Below, one piece after another: positions 32,788 through 44,271 of a stretch of 48,147 nucleotides of DNA (position 1 is the first letter of the stretch; each line of letters opens with the position of its first letter). A program made the translations under genes and the position numbers. The notes below the pieces were generated by a model. The model ran no database searches, was not told the origin of the DNA, and worked only from the letters and a program-made list of their open reading frames with translations. The stretch comes from Alphaproteobacteria bacterium (GTDB taxonomy: Bacteria; Pseudomonadota; Alphaproteobacteria; Micropepsales; Micropepsaceae): NCBI GenBank assembly GCA_019241645.1, contig JAFAWQ010000041.1, forward strand, positions 1 through 48,147, written 5' to 3'.

Positions 32788-34368
32788 ATGCGCGCAGACA
32801 ATATCATCGAGTGCAACGGCGCACTCATCCTGGGCGCAGGCCTGGCCGGTCTTTTCACGGCGCTGAAGCTCTCGCCCTACCCCGCCACCGTGATTGCCGG
32901 TGCCCGGCCCGGCGCGTCCGGCTCCAGCGTCTGGGCCCAAGGTGGCATCGCCGCAGCGCTAGGCAGTGGCGACAGCTGGCAAGCGCACGCGGCGGATACC
33001 ATCAGGGCGGGCGCCGGGGCCTGCGATCCGGTGATCGTCGAGTTGGTCACGCGCGAGGCAGCGGCACGCATCGACGATCTGATCGCCTATGGCGCGGCGT
33101 TCGACCGCGCGCCGGACGGTTCGCTCGCATTGGGGCGCGAAGCCGCTCATTCCGCTGCGCGCATTGTCCATGTGAGCGGCGATCGCGCAGGTGCGGAAGT
33201 CTCGCGCGTGCTTGCCGAACGGGCGCTGGCGACGCCATCCGTCACATTGTTCGAAGGGTTTCACGCCTTGGAACTCGCGGTGGAAAATGGCCGTGTTGCC
33301 GGCGTTTTCGCCCGCAGCGGCATGGGCAGCGATACCAGGCTCATGCTGTTTCGCAGCCATGAAGTTATTTTTGCTGCCGGCGGTATTGGCGCGCTTTACG
33401 CTGTCACGACCAACCCGATGGAATCGCGCGGTGACGGGTTGGGAATAGCAGCGCGTGCCGGTGCGGCGATTGCCGATGCCGAGTTCGTGCAATTTCATCC
33501 GACTGCCATAGCGATCGGGCGCGACCCAGCGCCACTGGCCACTGAAGCGCTGCGTGGGGAGGGTGCGGTGCTAGTCGACGACACCGGGCGGCGTTTCATG
33601 CCCTCGGTGCATCCCGATGCCGAACTCGCGCCGCGCGATGTGGTGGCCCGCGCAATCTACCGCGAGATCGGGCAAGGTCACCGGGTTTTTCTGGATTGTC
33701 GGGCCACGATCGGCACGCGTTTCGCGACCGAATTCCCGACCGTGTACGCAGCCTGCATGTCGGCTGGGATAGATCCGGGCCGGCAGCCGATTCCGGTTGC
33801 ACCGGCGGCGCATTATCACATGGGGGGCATCGCAACCGATGCGGCTGGGCGTACATCGTTGCAAGGACTTTGGGCCGTTGGTGAATGCGCCTCGACCGGA
33901 TTGCACGGCGCCAACCGGCTCGCTTCCAACTCGTTGCTCGAAGCGCTGGTGTTTGGCGCGCGCGTGGCAGCCGATGTCCGGAGCTCCAACCGACCGCAAC
34001 AGTTAAAAAGCCTCGCTCCCGCCTCGCCTCATTTTGCGGCTGTGCCACCGCCACCCAAACGTTTGCGCGAAGCCATGACAGGGCATCTCGGTCTCGAGCG
34101 GAATGAGCGCGACATGGGCCATGCCCTCGCCGCCATTCGCGCCGTCGAACGTGCCGCCAACGGCGAGCCCTCGCTGCTCAACATGACGGCGGCAGCCAAG
34201 ATGGTGACGGCCGGAGCGCTACAGCGCCGCGAGAGCCGCGGCGCACATTTCCGCAGCGATTATCCCCAAACGGATAAATGCTTCTCCCGCACTGTGCTGA
34301 CGCTGGCGGAGGCCGACAAGATCGTCCGGGACATTGCACCGCCAGAGAATGTTTCTGCAGACGCATGA
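32788..34368 (+). CDS. nadB: L-aspartate oxidase
   Basis: FAD enzyme oxidising L-aspartate to iminoaspartate, the substrate of NadA. The 526-residue protein has the dinucleotide-binding ALILGAGLAGLFTALKL, then [43 protein letters not shown] and HYHMGGIATDAAGRT mark the succinate-dehydrogenase-like capping region. VGECASTGLHGANRLASNSL is also present, followed by a C-terminal helical domain with RRESRGAHFRSDYPQ. Its stop overlaps the nadC ATG (ATGA). Assignment is firm from sequence and operon. Confidence 0.96.
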   Translation: MRADNIIECNGALILGAGLAGLFTALKLSPYPATVIAGARPGASGSSVWAQGGIAAALGSGDSWQAHAADTIRAGAGACDPVIVELVTREAAARIDDLIAYGAAFDRAPDGSLALGREAAHSAARIVHVSGDRAGAEVSRVLAERALATPSVTLFEGFHALELAVENGRVAGVFARSGMGSDTRLMLFRSHEVIFAAGGIGALYAVTTNPMESRGDGLGIAARAGAAIADAEFVQFHPTAIAIGRDPAPLATEALRGEGAVLVDDTGRRFMPSVHPDAELAPRDVVARAIYREIGQGHRVFLDCRATIGTRFATEFPTVYAACMSAGIDPGRQPIPVAPAAHYHMGGIATDAAGRTSLQGLWAVGECASTGLHGANRLASNSLLEALVFGARVAADVRSSNRPQQLKSLAPASPHFAAVPPPPKRLREAMTGHLGLERNERDMGHALAAIRAVERAANGEPSLLNMTAAAKMVTAGALQRRESRGAHFRSDYPQTDKCFSRTVLTLAEADKIVRDIAPPENVSADA

Positions 34369-35219
34369 CAGCGGCCCTCCCCTCTACGCGCCCGCCGTCG
34401 CCGCTGCTGATCGAGTCCACCATCCGTCAGGCGCTGGCCGAGGATATCGGCGCAGGCGATATCACCAGCGCGTTGATCGTCCCTGCCGACCAAAACATCT
34501 CGGCCCGTCTGGTGTCGCGCAGCCCCGGCACCATTGCCGGGCTGATCGCGGCAGAATGCGCTTTTCGCCTGACCGATGCCGCCATCTCGTTTCGCTGTGA
34601 ATTGCCGGACGGCTCAACGGCATCCGAGAATAGCTTGTTGGCGACGATCGAGGGCCCTGCGCGAGCAATCCTCACGGCGGAGCGTGTGGCGCTTAATTTC
34701 GTCGGCCATCTGTCGGGCATTGCCACCGCTACGCGGGCGCTGGTCGAGGCGGTGAAAGGCACGCGTGCGAAGATCGTCGATACCCGCAAAACTACGCCGG
34801 GGCTGCGGCAGCTTGAGAAATACGCGGTCCGCTGTGGTGGCGGCTTCAATCACCGCTTCGGGCTGGATGCCGTGCTGATCAAAGACAATCACATCGCCAT
34901 GGCGGGCTCGATCACGGAAGCGGTGCGGCGTGCGCGTCCCGGGATCGCGCACACAATGAAGCTTGAGGTCGAAGTCGACACGCTGTCGCAGCTGGAAGAA
35001 GCTCTCGCACTCGGCGTGGACACCATCCTGCTCGACAACATGAGCCCGGAGACTCTGCGCCGCGCAGTTGCCCTCGCGAAAGGCCGGGCCGTGCTGGAGG
35101 CATCAGGAAACGTGTCGCTCGCCACCGTCCGCGCTATCGCGGAGAGCGGGGTGGATTATATCTCGTCCGGAGCCATCACCCACTCAGCGCCCAGCCTCGA
35201 CGTAGCGCTGGATTTTTGA
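34365..35219 (+). CDS. nadC: Nicotinate-nucleotide pyrophosphorylase (carboxylating)
   Basis: Quinolinate phosphoribosyltransferase, making nicotinate mononucleotide from quinolinate and PRPP and so completing the de novo branch encoded by nadABC. The 284-residue protein starts MTAALPSTRPP. It has EDIGAGDITSALIVP, RVALNFVGHLSGIATATRALVE, VDTRKTTPGLRQLEKYAVRCGG, HRFGLDAVLIKDNH, and EVDTLSQLEEALALGVDTIL leading into the phosphate-binding EASGNVSLATVRAIAESGVDYIS. Coupled to nadB by ATGA. Confidence 0.97.
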   Translation: MTAALPSTRPPSPLLIESTIRQALAEDIGAGDITSALIVPADQNISARLVSRSPGTIAGLIAAECAFRLTDAAISFRCELPDGSTASENSLLATIEGPARAILTAERVALNFVGHLSGIATATRALVEAVKGTRAKIVDTRKTTPGLRQLEKYAVRCGGGFNHRFGLDAVLIKDNHIAMAGSITEAVRRARPGIAHTMKLEVEVDTLSQLEEALALGVDTILLDNMSPETLRRAVALAKGRAVLEASGNVSLATVRAIAESGVDYISSGAITHSAPSLDVALDF

Positions 35220-35249
35220 GGCGCGCGTTGCGCGAAACCGCGTACCTGC

Positions 35250-35957
35250 TCAGCTCGTGCCGCGGCCCGCGCGCCGGTAGAAGACATTGTTCCCGATCGT
35301 CACAGTGCGGACCATGCCCCGCCAGTTGGGCGCGGCCAAACGCGCCGCATGAAAGGAGATCGCTCCGGCGGTGATGTTCGTGAGCGGCAGCGATCCTTCG
35401 ATGATCTGGGCCGCCAGCCGCATCGCCCGGTTCCAGGCGCCGGCCGTCCTCGGGCGGTTCAAGGTGCCATCGCAGACGAACGAGAACTGGCAACTGGAGC
35501 GCGAGCCTTGATGAACGACACCACAGATGGAATGCGGATAGCTGACGTGGTTCATCCGGTGGACGACCACCTCTGCCACAGCTTTCTCACCGGGGAGGCC
35601 CTGGCCACGCGCTTCGTAGTACATGGCCTCAGCGAGACACGAGGTTTCGCTGGCCAGGTTCTCTAGCGCGACGCTGATCTTCATGCCGCCCAGCAAACCA
35701 GCTGCAGGCCGGGGAGCGGGAGCGACTTCCAGATTTGGGGAAGGATCGGGCGCCAAAGTCGAGCCGACAGGGGCCGGCTCAATGGGCGCAATGTTGGCTG
35801 TTTCGATGGTCGACGGCAGGAACGCCGGCGATTGAATTGCGTTAGAATTGACTGACGAACCTCGCGCGGCGATTGCAGCCGCTCCTCCAGCGCTCAACAA
35901 CAGGCCTGCAAGGCTCAGGGCGGCGCAATAACACGCGCCACTCGATCTGTAGGTCAT
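35250..35957 (-). CDS. SleB-type cell wall hydrolase
   Basis: A 235-residue exported protein. An N-terminal hydrophobic segment (YCAALSLAGLLLSAGGAAA) acts as signal or anchor. A Pro/Ala-rich linker to about residue 85 follows. Then comes the Hydrolase_2 (SleB) domain: ETSCLAEAMYYEARGQ with the conserved catalytic Glu, AEVVVHRMNHVSYPHSICGVVHQG, CQFSFVCDG, and FHAARLAAPNWRG. Such enzymes cleave the glycan strand of peptidoglycan as lytic transglycosylase-like proteins. In a non-sporulating host the role is wall remodelling. It is convergent with nadC (30-nt gap). Confidence 0.9.
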   Translation of the reverse strand: MTYRSSGACYCAALSLAGLLLSAGGAAAIAARGSSVNSNAIQSPAFLPSTIETANIAPIEPAPVGSTLAPDPSPNLEVAPAPRPAAGLLGGMKISVALENLASETSCLAEAMYYEARGQGLPGEKAVAEVVVHRMNHVSYPHSICGVVHQGSRSSCQFSFVCDGTLNRPRTAGAWNRAMRLAAQIIEGSLPLTNITAGAISFHAARLAAPNWRGMVRTVTIGNNVFYRRAGRGTS

Positions 35958-36114
35958 TGGGAAGTTACCCTTCTTCGGATATGGCGGTTTAGTCGTTGGT
36001 CCGAATGGCCACCCTCCCCCGGTAGCCGTTCCTAGGTTGCCAAACCTACGCCCAAATCGTCAAATGAATATTGCGCAGAACATAACAATAACGTCATGCC
36101 CGAGTAATATTTGG

Positions 36115-38793
<2,679 letters not shown>

Positions 38794-38866
38794 GTTGTTC
38801 CAACGCTCGCCCGTGATCAGTTATCGAAAAGTGGCCCAACCGTAATTCCGCAGGATCCTTCTATGC

Positions 38867-39337
38867 CTACTGCCCCTGAAGCATGTTGGCAAAAACCGCG
38901 CTGTGCACTTTTTCGCCGGGTTTCAAACCAAGCGCCGCGGCGCGGCCCGCATTGATCTCCAGGACGGCGCGCACCGGCTCTTCCGACGAGATGATATTTT
39001 CCGAGAACGGGGTGGTGTTGGCGACAATCGACGAAATCGTTCCATCCGAGCGGATGAACAGCAGGTCGAGCGGTAGGACGGTATTCTTCATCCAGAAGTT
39101 ACGGAAACCATCGTTGTGGAAGTCGAACAACATGCCGGAATCGGCGTCCAGTTGCTTGCGGTACATCAGTCCGCGCAAACGCGTGGCGTTATCGCTTGCA
39201 ATCTCAACGCGCAGCCGCGCATGGCCTCCCGGCACATCAACGACGACAGTCGCATTGGGAAGCTGCGAAGGTACCGGCGCTGCTGCCAGCCCGAGGAAAA
39301 CCGTCATGCCGATGGCGGCTCGCTGGAGGGTGTGCAT
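38867..39337 (-). CDS. DUF192 family exported protein
   Basis: A 156-residue protein beginning MHTLQRAAIGMTVFLGLAAA, a signal peptide. The DUF192 domain follows: RLRVEIASDNATRLRGLMYRKQL, DSGMLFDF, FWMKNTVLPLDLLFIRSDGTI, and VRAVLEINAGRAAALGLKPGEKV. These motifs (R-G-L-M, F-W-M-K-N-T, L-E-I/L-N-A-G) define the family. Biochemical function is unknown. It lies 75 nt after the two-domain cold-shock gene on the same strand, an arrangement conserved across Alphaproteobacteria. Confidence 0.92.
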   Translation of the reverse strand: MHTLQRAAIGMTVFLGLAAAPVPSQLPNATVVVDVPGGHARLRVEIASDNATRLRGLMYRKQLDADSGMLFDFHNDGFRNFWMKNTVLPLDLLFIRSDGTISSIVANTTPFSENIISSEEPVRAVLEINAGRAAALGLKPGEKVHSAVFANMLQGQ

Positions 39338-39412
39338 CGTCAGCCCAGGCAAAATAGCGCGCAGACATAGCAAGCCCGTCTCTGCAATCAAGGGCGGCGC
39401 CTTCGCGACGCC

Positions 39413-39946
39413 TCACGAGTCCAGGAGATTGATTTCCGCCGCGAGCTCTCCCTTTGGGCCGGCGCCGGTGCGCACGCGGACACGCTGCCCAGGCCGCAGC
39501 TCCCGAATGCCAAAGCGGCGAAGCGTTTCCATATGCACGAACACATCCGGGGTATTGGGACCGCGCGACACAAAGCCATAGCCTTTGCCGCGGTTGAACC
39601 ATTTCACGGTTGCCTGAAACTCGGGGCCACTGGGCTCGAGCGCGAATCGGAGCGGCTTCCCGCCAGGCGGTGTGGCGGTGGAATTGTCTAGCGCGAGCAG
39701 ACGGCGGGCTTGCAGACCCTTTGGGCCCTGCACAGCCTCGCAAACCACCTTGGCGCCCTCATAGGCAGCCTTGAAGCCCGACTGCCGTACGCAAGTCTGA
39801 TGTAGAAGTACGTCTCCCGGCGCGCCGCTGGACGGCTTGATGAAGCCATAGCCCTTGATGGAATCGAACCACTTCACCAGGCCGCTGACTTCGACACCCG
39901 GCTGGGCCGCGTCAAACGCGACCGCACTGCCCCCATCCGCGCTCAC
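39413..39946 (-). CDS. Two-domain cold-shock protein
   Basis: A 177-residue protein with two cold-shock (CSD/OB-fold) domains binding single-stranded nucleic acid. Domain one, near residues 20-85, has [18 protein letters not shown] and DVLLHQ. Domain two, near 110-175, has [17 protein letters not shown] and [16 protein letters not shown]1-like and RNP2-like motifs are intact in domain two and somewhat diverged in domain one. The start is GTG at 39946, after GGGGGACTT. Dual-CSD proteins of this type are typical of Alphaproteobacteria. Likely an RNA chaperone. Confidence 0.92.
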   Translation of the reverse strand: MSADGGSAVAFDAAQPGVEVSGLVKWFDSIKGYGFIKPSSGAPGDVLLHQTCVRQSGFKAAYEGAKVVCEAVQGPKGLQARRLLALDNSTATPPGGKPLRFALEPSGPEFQATVKWFNRGKGYGFVSRGPNTPDVFVHMETLRRFGIRELRPGQRVRVRTGAGPKGELAAEINLLDS

Positions 39947-40101
39947 CCAAGTCCCCCAACTCTTCTTATTCGGTGATCTGAACCCCTCCTTTTACACAAT
40001 TGTTACGTTTGCCGAAAGGGTGAAATTGTCCGAAGCGGCGTTGTTCGGCGGGGCACCAGCCGATACACCGCCTAACGCGATCAGCTGGGACGCACTCGCG
40101 C

Positions 40102-40710
40102 ATGCAGTTCTCCGGGTATTATCTGATTGCCATTCCGCCTGAAGGGGTTTGGGCGGCGCTTAACAATCCCGACGTGCTGAGGGCCTGCCTTCCCGGCTGC
40201 GACACGCTTGAGAAAATCGACGAACGGCGGTTTGCGGGCTCGGGCAAGTTCACGGTCGGTCCAGTGGATGCCGCTTTCGAAGGCAATGTGGAAATCGTGG
40301 AGCAGGAGATTCCCCGGCGCTGGGTGCTCCAAGGTGATGGTCAAGGCGCTGCGGGATCCGTCAACGGCCATGCCGAAATCCTGCTTGCACCCGAGGGAGA
40401 GGGAACCGCGATAACGTTTACTGCAACGGCGGCCTTCGGCGGCGAACTGGCTGGGATAGATCAGCAGCTTATCGAGGATGCGGCGCAGCAGATTGCCGAC
40501 GATTTCTTCGCGCGATTTTCCGCTGAGGCGATGACTACGCCAATCATACCCACGCTTGAGCAGCCCGATATGGCACTGGCCACACCGCCGCAGGTTCAGG
40601 AGTCGTCGCCCGAAGCTCAACCGCGCGAGGGCGTCGGCCCCGAAATCTGGGTCGTCGGCCTTATCGCCATCATCGTGATTCTGCTGATTCTTTTTGGCCT
40701 CGTGTTGTGA
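40102..40710 (+). CDS. CoxG/SRPBCC-family protein with C-terminal membrane anchor
   Basis: A 202-residue protein. Residues 1-145 form a CoxG-type SRPBCC (START-like) domain: MQFSGYYLIAIPPEGVWAALNNPDVLRACLPGCDTLEKID, FTVGPVDAAFEGNVEIVE, and FSAEAMTT at its end. A Pro/Gln/Glu linker follows, then one C-terminal helix (IWVVGLIAIIVILLILFGLVL), so the domain should hang on the inner membrane facing the cytoplasm. CoxG proteins help maturation or membrane recruitment of molybdenum hydroxylases such as CO dehydrogenase. No cox genes are near, so the client is unknown. Confidence 0.9.
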   Translation: MQFSGYYLIAIPPEGVWAALNNPDVLRACLPGCDTLEKIDERRFAGSGKFTVGPVDAAFEGNVEIVEQEIPRRWVLQGDGQGAAGSVNGHAEILLAPEGEGTAITFTATAAFGGELAGIDQQLIEDAAQQIADDFFARFSAEAMTTPIIPTLEQPDMALATPPQVQESSPEAQPREGVGPEIWVVGLIAIIVILLILFGLVL

Positions 40711-40732
40711 AGGCGATGTGGAATTCGCGGTC

Positions 40733-41581
40733 CTAGCCGCGTTGGCCGGAACTGCCATAGCGCCGGCGTGATGTCATCTCGTCGCGGGTGATTACGCCAT
40801 CCGCGTTCTTGTCCATGCGGGCGAAGGTTTTCTGCTGCGTCGCGGAAAATTCCTGCAGGGTCAGCTTGCCATCGTGATTGTCATCGAGCCGTTGAAAAGC
40901 CCGGCCGCTGGTGAATTCGGCGCGCGAATGCTGCATCCCGCCAAACTGATCCTTGGTCAGCGCGTTGCCTTTGGCCGCCGCCGCGAATTGCCGATGCAAC
41001 GCCTGATCGAGTTCGGTGCGCGTCACCTTGCCATCGTGGTTGATATCGTCGCGCTGACAGAATGCGCCTGCCCCCCGTGAGCCACCTCGCCGGCCGCGAT
41101 GTCCCTTGGCCCTCTTGTCGACGTCCGTGCTCGGCCGCTGGCAGGGGATCACGCCGGCCGATTTTTTATCGGCGCGCTGAAAACTCGCGCGGATAGGGTT
41201 GGCAAACTCATCGAAGGTTAGCTTGCCGTCGGCATTCCAGTCCGCCCGGCGAAAGCTCTGATCTGCGTGGTAGTGCAGACTGCGGGTACGGAAAGCGCTG
41301 AACTGCTTCTCGTTCATCTGCTTCGCGCCGCCCGCCGCCTCGGCAAAACGCTTCGCGGTGGACTTTCCGAATTCGTCGCGGGTGACTTTGCCGTCGCGGT
41401 TCAGATCGTATTCGGCGAGAAAGCGCTGGCCAGTACGGCCGTGCCCATGCGGCGCCGGCCGCTGACCAGCTGCCTGATGCCCGGCCGTCTGCGGCCGGGA
41501 CTGGATGGCTGCTCCAGTGACACCAACGGCGGCTGCCACGACCGCCCCCGCCACCAGCGCATAGCGGATCGAATCCTTCAT
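40733..41581 (-). CDS. Exported EF-hand protein with five Ca-binding loops
   Basis: A 282-residue protein starting MKDSIRYALVAGAVVAAAVG after GGGGGGAAATC, with a signal peptide. Five EF-hand loops are readable: DLNRDGKVTRDEF, DWNADGKLTFDEF, DINHDGKVTRTEL, DDNHDGKLTLQEF and DKNADGVITRDEM. Each has Asp at loop positions 1 and 5 or near equivalents; most have Glu at 12. Between loops two and three is a basic, Gly/Arg-rich stretch (RAKGHRGRRGGSRGAG) and two lone cysteines that could pair. A periplasmic calcium-binding or calcium-sensing role is likely. Confidence 0.9.
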   Translation of the reverse strand: MKDSIRYALVAGAVVAAAVGVTGAAIQSRPQTAGHQAAGQRPAPHGHGRTGQRFLAEYDLNRDGKVTRDEFGKSTAKRFAEAAGGAKQMNEKQFSAFRTRSLHYHADQSFRRADWNADGKLTFDEFANPIRASFQRADKKSAGVIPCQRPSTDVDKRAKGHRGRRGGSRGAGAFCQRDDINHDGKVTRTELDQALHRQFAAAAKGNALTKDQFGGMQHSRAEFTSGRAFQRLDDNHDGKLTLQEFSATQQKTFARMDKNADGVITRDEMTSRRRYGSSGQRG

Positions 41582-41762
41582 GATTTCCCCCCTCACCGCC
41601 TGTTCGGCAGGCTTATCTAGCTTGGCGCATGTCGCAACGATTTGTCCACGCGAGCGTCAAAGGTCGCGTTGCTTCCTCGGGCCCGGCGTCCGGGGATGAT
41701 TTGCGACAAAAGCCGATTGCCAGTCCGCCGTGAACGCCGCATCGTAAGCCACTGGATTGGAC

Positions 41763-42491
41763 ATGGTTCGGGACGAGACAAAACCGCATATCCTTATCGT
41801 GGAGGACGCGCGCGACATCCGCGAGCCGCTGGCCCGCTATCTGCGCGAACACGGCTATCGCACAACGACGGCCCCGGACGCACTGCAGGCGCGCAAGGGA
41901 CTGCGCAGCTCAGGCATCGATCTGGTCGTGCTCGACATCATGATGCCTGGTGAAGACGGGTTGAGCCTGTGCCGTTTCATCCGTGAAACCTCCCAGATTC
42001 CGGTAATCCTGCTGACGGCAAGAGGCGAGGAGGTGGATCGGATCGTGGGTCTTGAAATGGGGGCCGATGACTATATCGCCAAACCGTTCAGTCCGCGCGA
42101 GCTTATTGCGCGCATCGCGGCCGTGCTTCGCCGCACTCAGGCACTGCCGCCACGCCAGAAGCCGCCGGAAGCGGAGCGCATTCGCTTCGGCGATTGGCTG
42201 CTCGATACCGGACAGCGCGAACTGATCGGCCCAGACGGTGTGGCGACCGCGCTTTCCAGCGGCGAATTCAGTCTTCTGCGCGCGCTCATCGAACGGCCAA
42301 AGATTTCCCTGACCCGCAACCAACTGCTCGACCTCACCAAGGGCCGCGATGCCGAACTGTTCGACCGCAGTATCGACAATCATGTGAGCCGCCTGCGCCG
42401 CAAGCTCGAGCCGGATCCGAAGAACCCGCGCTACATCAAGACAGTCTGGGGCGGCGGTTATCTTTTCGCCATGGACCCGCAATTCGAATGA
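41763..42491 (+). CDS. OmpR-family response regulator
   Basis: A 242-residue two-component regulator. The receiver domain spans residues 8-120 with VEDARD (acidic pocket), LVVLDIMMPGEDG (phospho-Asp), LLTARGE and GADDYIAKPFSPREL (Lys). The C-terminal winged helix spans about residues 140-235 with LSSGEFSLLRALIERPKISLTRNQLL and the recognition-helix region RSIDNHVSRLRRKLE. It is coupled to the histidine kinase gene by an ATGA overlap. ATG 41763 is preferred to TTG 41757. Closest relatives are OmpR-like envelope regulators; the signal is unknown. Confidence 0.93.
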   Translation: MVRDETKPHILIVEDARDIREPLARYLREHGYRTTTAPDALQARKGLRSSGIDLVVLDIMMPGEDGLSLCRFIRETSQIPVILLTARGEEVDRIVGLEMGADDYIAKPFSPRELIARIAAVLRRTQALPPRQKPPEAERIRFGDWLLDTGQRELIGPDGVATALSSGEFSLLRALIERPKISLTRNQLLDLTKGRDAELFDRSIDNHVSRLRRKLEPDPKNPRYIKTVWGGGYLFAMDPQFE

Positions 42492-43837
42492 GGCTGCACT
42501 TTTGGCCGCGCACCCTGGCGGCCCAGCTCGTGATCGTCACGGCGGCGGCGCTGCTCGTGTCCAATCTGGCCGTGGCGTTGTGGTTCACGCGCGGACAGCA
42601 GCAACAGACCGAAACAGCCGTCATCGATCGGTTGGTGGATCGGACGATCTCCGCTTCTACTTTGCTCGCATCGATCCCGGCCAAGCAGCGAACTCCGGCG
42701 GCCGATGCGCTCAGTTCCGGGCCGTGGGATTTCAAGGTGCATCGTGGCCCGGCGCCGTTCGCGGATATGAGCCCGCAGGAACACGCGCTTGCCAGCCGCG
42801 TCGAAGGACTACTTCCGAAGCTTAAGGCGCGCCGCGCCGTGCTTGTGGCCTTCCGCAGGCCCACGGCCGCCGATTACAAGCGCCGGCCAAACACGGAATC
42901 TGTGATCGAGGTCATGGTGCCGCTGGTGCGCGGCACGCAACTCATCACCACCTTTTATCATCCGCCGCCACCTCCGTGGCCGGTTCAATCCATTGTCGGG
43001 GCCGTGGTAGCCATTTTGATGACATCGCTGGCGACGGCATTGGTGGCGCGCCGCGTGACGCGGCCGCTGTCCAAGCTGGCGACGGCGGCGGGAGAAGCCG
43101 CGCGCGGCGGCGCGGCGCCCCGCGTGCCGGAGGAAGGCCCTTCCGATGTGCGACGGGCAGCGGTCGCTTTCAACGCCATGACCGATCAGGTGGCGCGCAC
43201 GATGGAAAGCCAGCGGCAATTGCTGTCGGCCGTTGGACACGACCTGCGCACGCCTATCACGGCGATGCGCATCAACACCGAGTTCGTGGAGGATCCGGAC
43301 ACCCGCGAGCGGCTCACAAAGAACATCGAGGAGTTGCAGGAACTGACCGAAGCGGTGCTCTCCGCGGCAAAGGGTGTTGGCTGGGAAGAGATGCGCAAGG
43401 TCGATCTCGCCGCACTGGTGGAAAGCGTCTGCACCGATCTCGAAGAAATGGACAAACCCGTGCACTGGACAAGCCACGCCGCGGCGCCACTCTCTTGCCG
43501 GCCGAACGAGATCCGCCGCGCCATCCGCAATCTGATCGAGAACGCGATTGCCTATGGGAAACGCGCCTCCGTACATTTGAATGCCATGCCGGCGGCGTAT
43601 GAGATCATTGTGGAGGACGAAGGGCCGGGGATTCCAGAAGCCGATCAGGAGCGCGTGCTCGAGCCGTTTGTGCGGCTGGAGAGTTCCCGCAGCCCGGAAA
43701 CCGGCGGCTCGGGGCTTGGGCTGGCGCTGGTGAAGGCCATCGCGCACGGCCATGGCGGCTCCATCCGCCTGATCAACCGCAGCGAAGGCGGCTTGCGCGC
43801 GATCCTGTGTTTGCCACGCGAAACGGCAGCGGGATGA
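42488..43837 (+). CDS. Sensor histidine kinase
   Basis: A 449-residue membrane kinase pairing with the upstream regulator. It has TM1 at about residues 9-33, a periplasmic domain of about 130 residues ending in a proline run (HPPPPPWP), TM2 near 165-190, a HAMP segment (RRVTRPLSKLATAAGEAARGG), the H-box AVGHDLRTPITAMR, and an N box NLIENAIAYGKRA. The ATP-lid motifs are DEGPGIP and GGSGLGLALVKAIA. It resembles EnvZ-type sensors. Its ATG overlaps the regulator stop and its stop overlaps the next start (ATGA both times), giving a tightly coupled three-gene operon. Confidence 0.94.
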   Translation: MRLHFWPRTLAAQLVIVTAAALLVSNLAVALWFTRGQQQQTETAVIDRLVDRTISASTLLASIPAKQRTPAADALSSGPWDFKVHRGPAPFADMSPQEHALASRVEGLLPKLKARRAVLVAFRRPTAADYKRRPNTESVIEVMVPLVRGTQLITTFYHPPPPPWPVQSIVGAVVAILMTSLATALVARRVTRPLSKLATAAGEAARGGAAPRVPEEGPSDVRRAAVAFNAMTDQVARTMESQRQLLSAVGHDLRTPITAMRINTEFVEDPDTRERLTKNIEELQELTEAVLSAAKGVGWEEMRKVDLAALVESVCTDLEEMDKPVHWTSHAAAPLSCRPNEIRRAIRNLIENAIAYGKRASVHLNAMPAAYEIIVEDEGPGIPEADQERVLEPFVRLESSRSPETGGSGLGLALVKAIAHGHGGSIRLINRSEGGLRAILCLPRETAAG

Positions 43838-44271
43838 GCGATCCGCTTTACCGCAAAGAGATTTTGCGGCTCGCCGCGGATGCGCATGGCGCCGGACAGC
43901 TTGACAGAGCCGACATGGCGGGCGCGGCGTACAATCCGACCTGCGGCGACAAGATCGGCGTTGAGCTGGCGCTCGACGCGGATAGGCGCATTGTGGCGAT
44001 GGCCCATGAGACCAAGGCCTGCGTGCTGACGCAGGCTTCCGCCTCGATTCTCGGCGAACGGCTCAAAGGTGCGTCGCGCGCGAATGTCGAAAAGCTGGCG
44101 AATGCGGTCGCCGCGATGCTAATCAAGAACGAGCCAGCCCCCGCCCCGCCATTTGATCCGTATACGGTCTTTCGTGGCGCGGTGACGCACCGCAACCGTC
44201 ACCGCTGCGTGCTGCTGCCCATCGAAGCGGTGCTCGATGCCTTCGACAAGGAGCCGAACCAGCTTCCATAA
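43834..44271 (+). CDS. NifU/IscU-like Fe-S scaffold protein
   Basis: A 145-residue protein of the NifU N-terminal/SufU-like scaffold fold. Three cysteines are in scaffold positions: NPTCGDKIGVELAL, ETKACVLTQASASILGE and HRNRHRCVLLPIEAV. These are the classic ligands for cluster assembly, though the second motif is CVLTQAS rather than the usual C-x-I-S-x-AS. It starts at ATG 43834 overlapping the histidine kinase stop. The role is probably iron-sulfur assembly or repair. Its last 73 nt overlap the 3' end of the convergent GH13 gene. Confidence 0.88.
   Translation: MSDPLYRKEILRLAADAHGAGQLDRADMAGAAYNPTCGDKIGVELALDADRRIVAMAHETKACVLTQASASILGERLKGASRANVEKLANAVAAMLIKNEPAPAPPFDPYTVFRGAVTHRNRHRCVLLPIEAVLDAFDKEPNQLP

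Noticed and set aside
42194..42487. Upstream extension of the histidine kinase
   Set aside because: The extension is an Arg-rich shadow of the response regulator; ATG 42488 with ATGA coupling and an immediate membrane helix is better.
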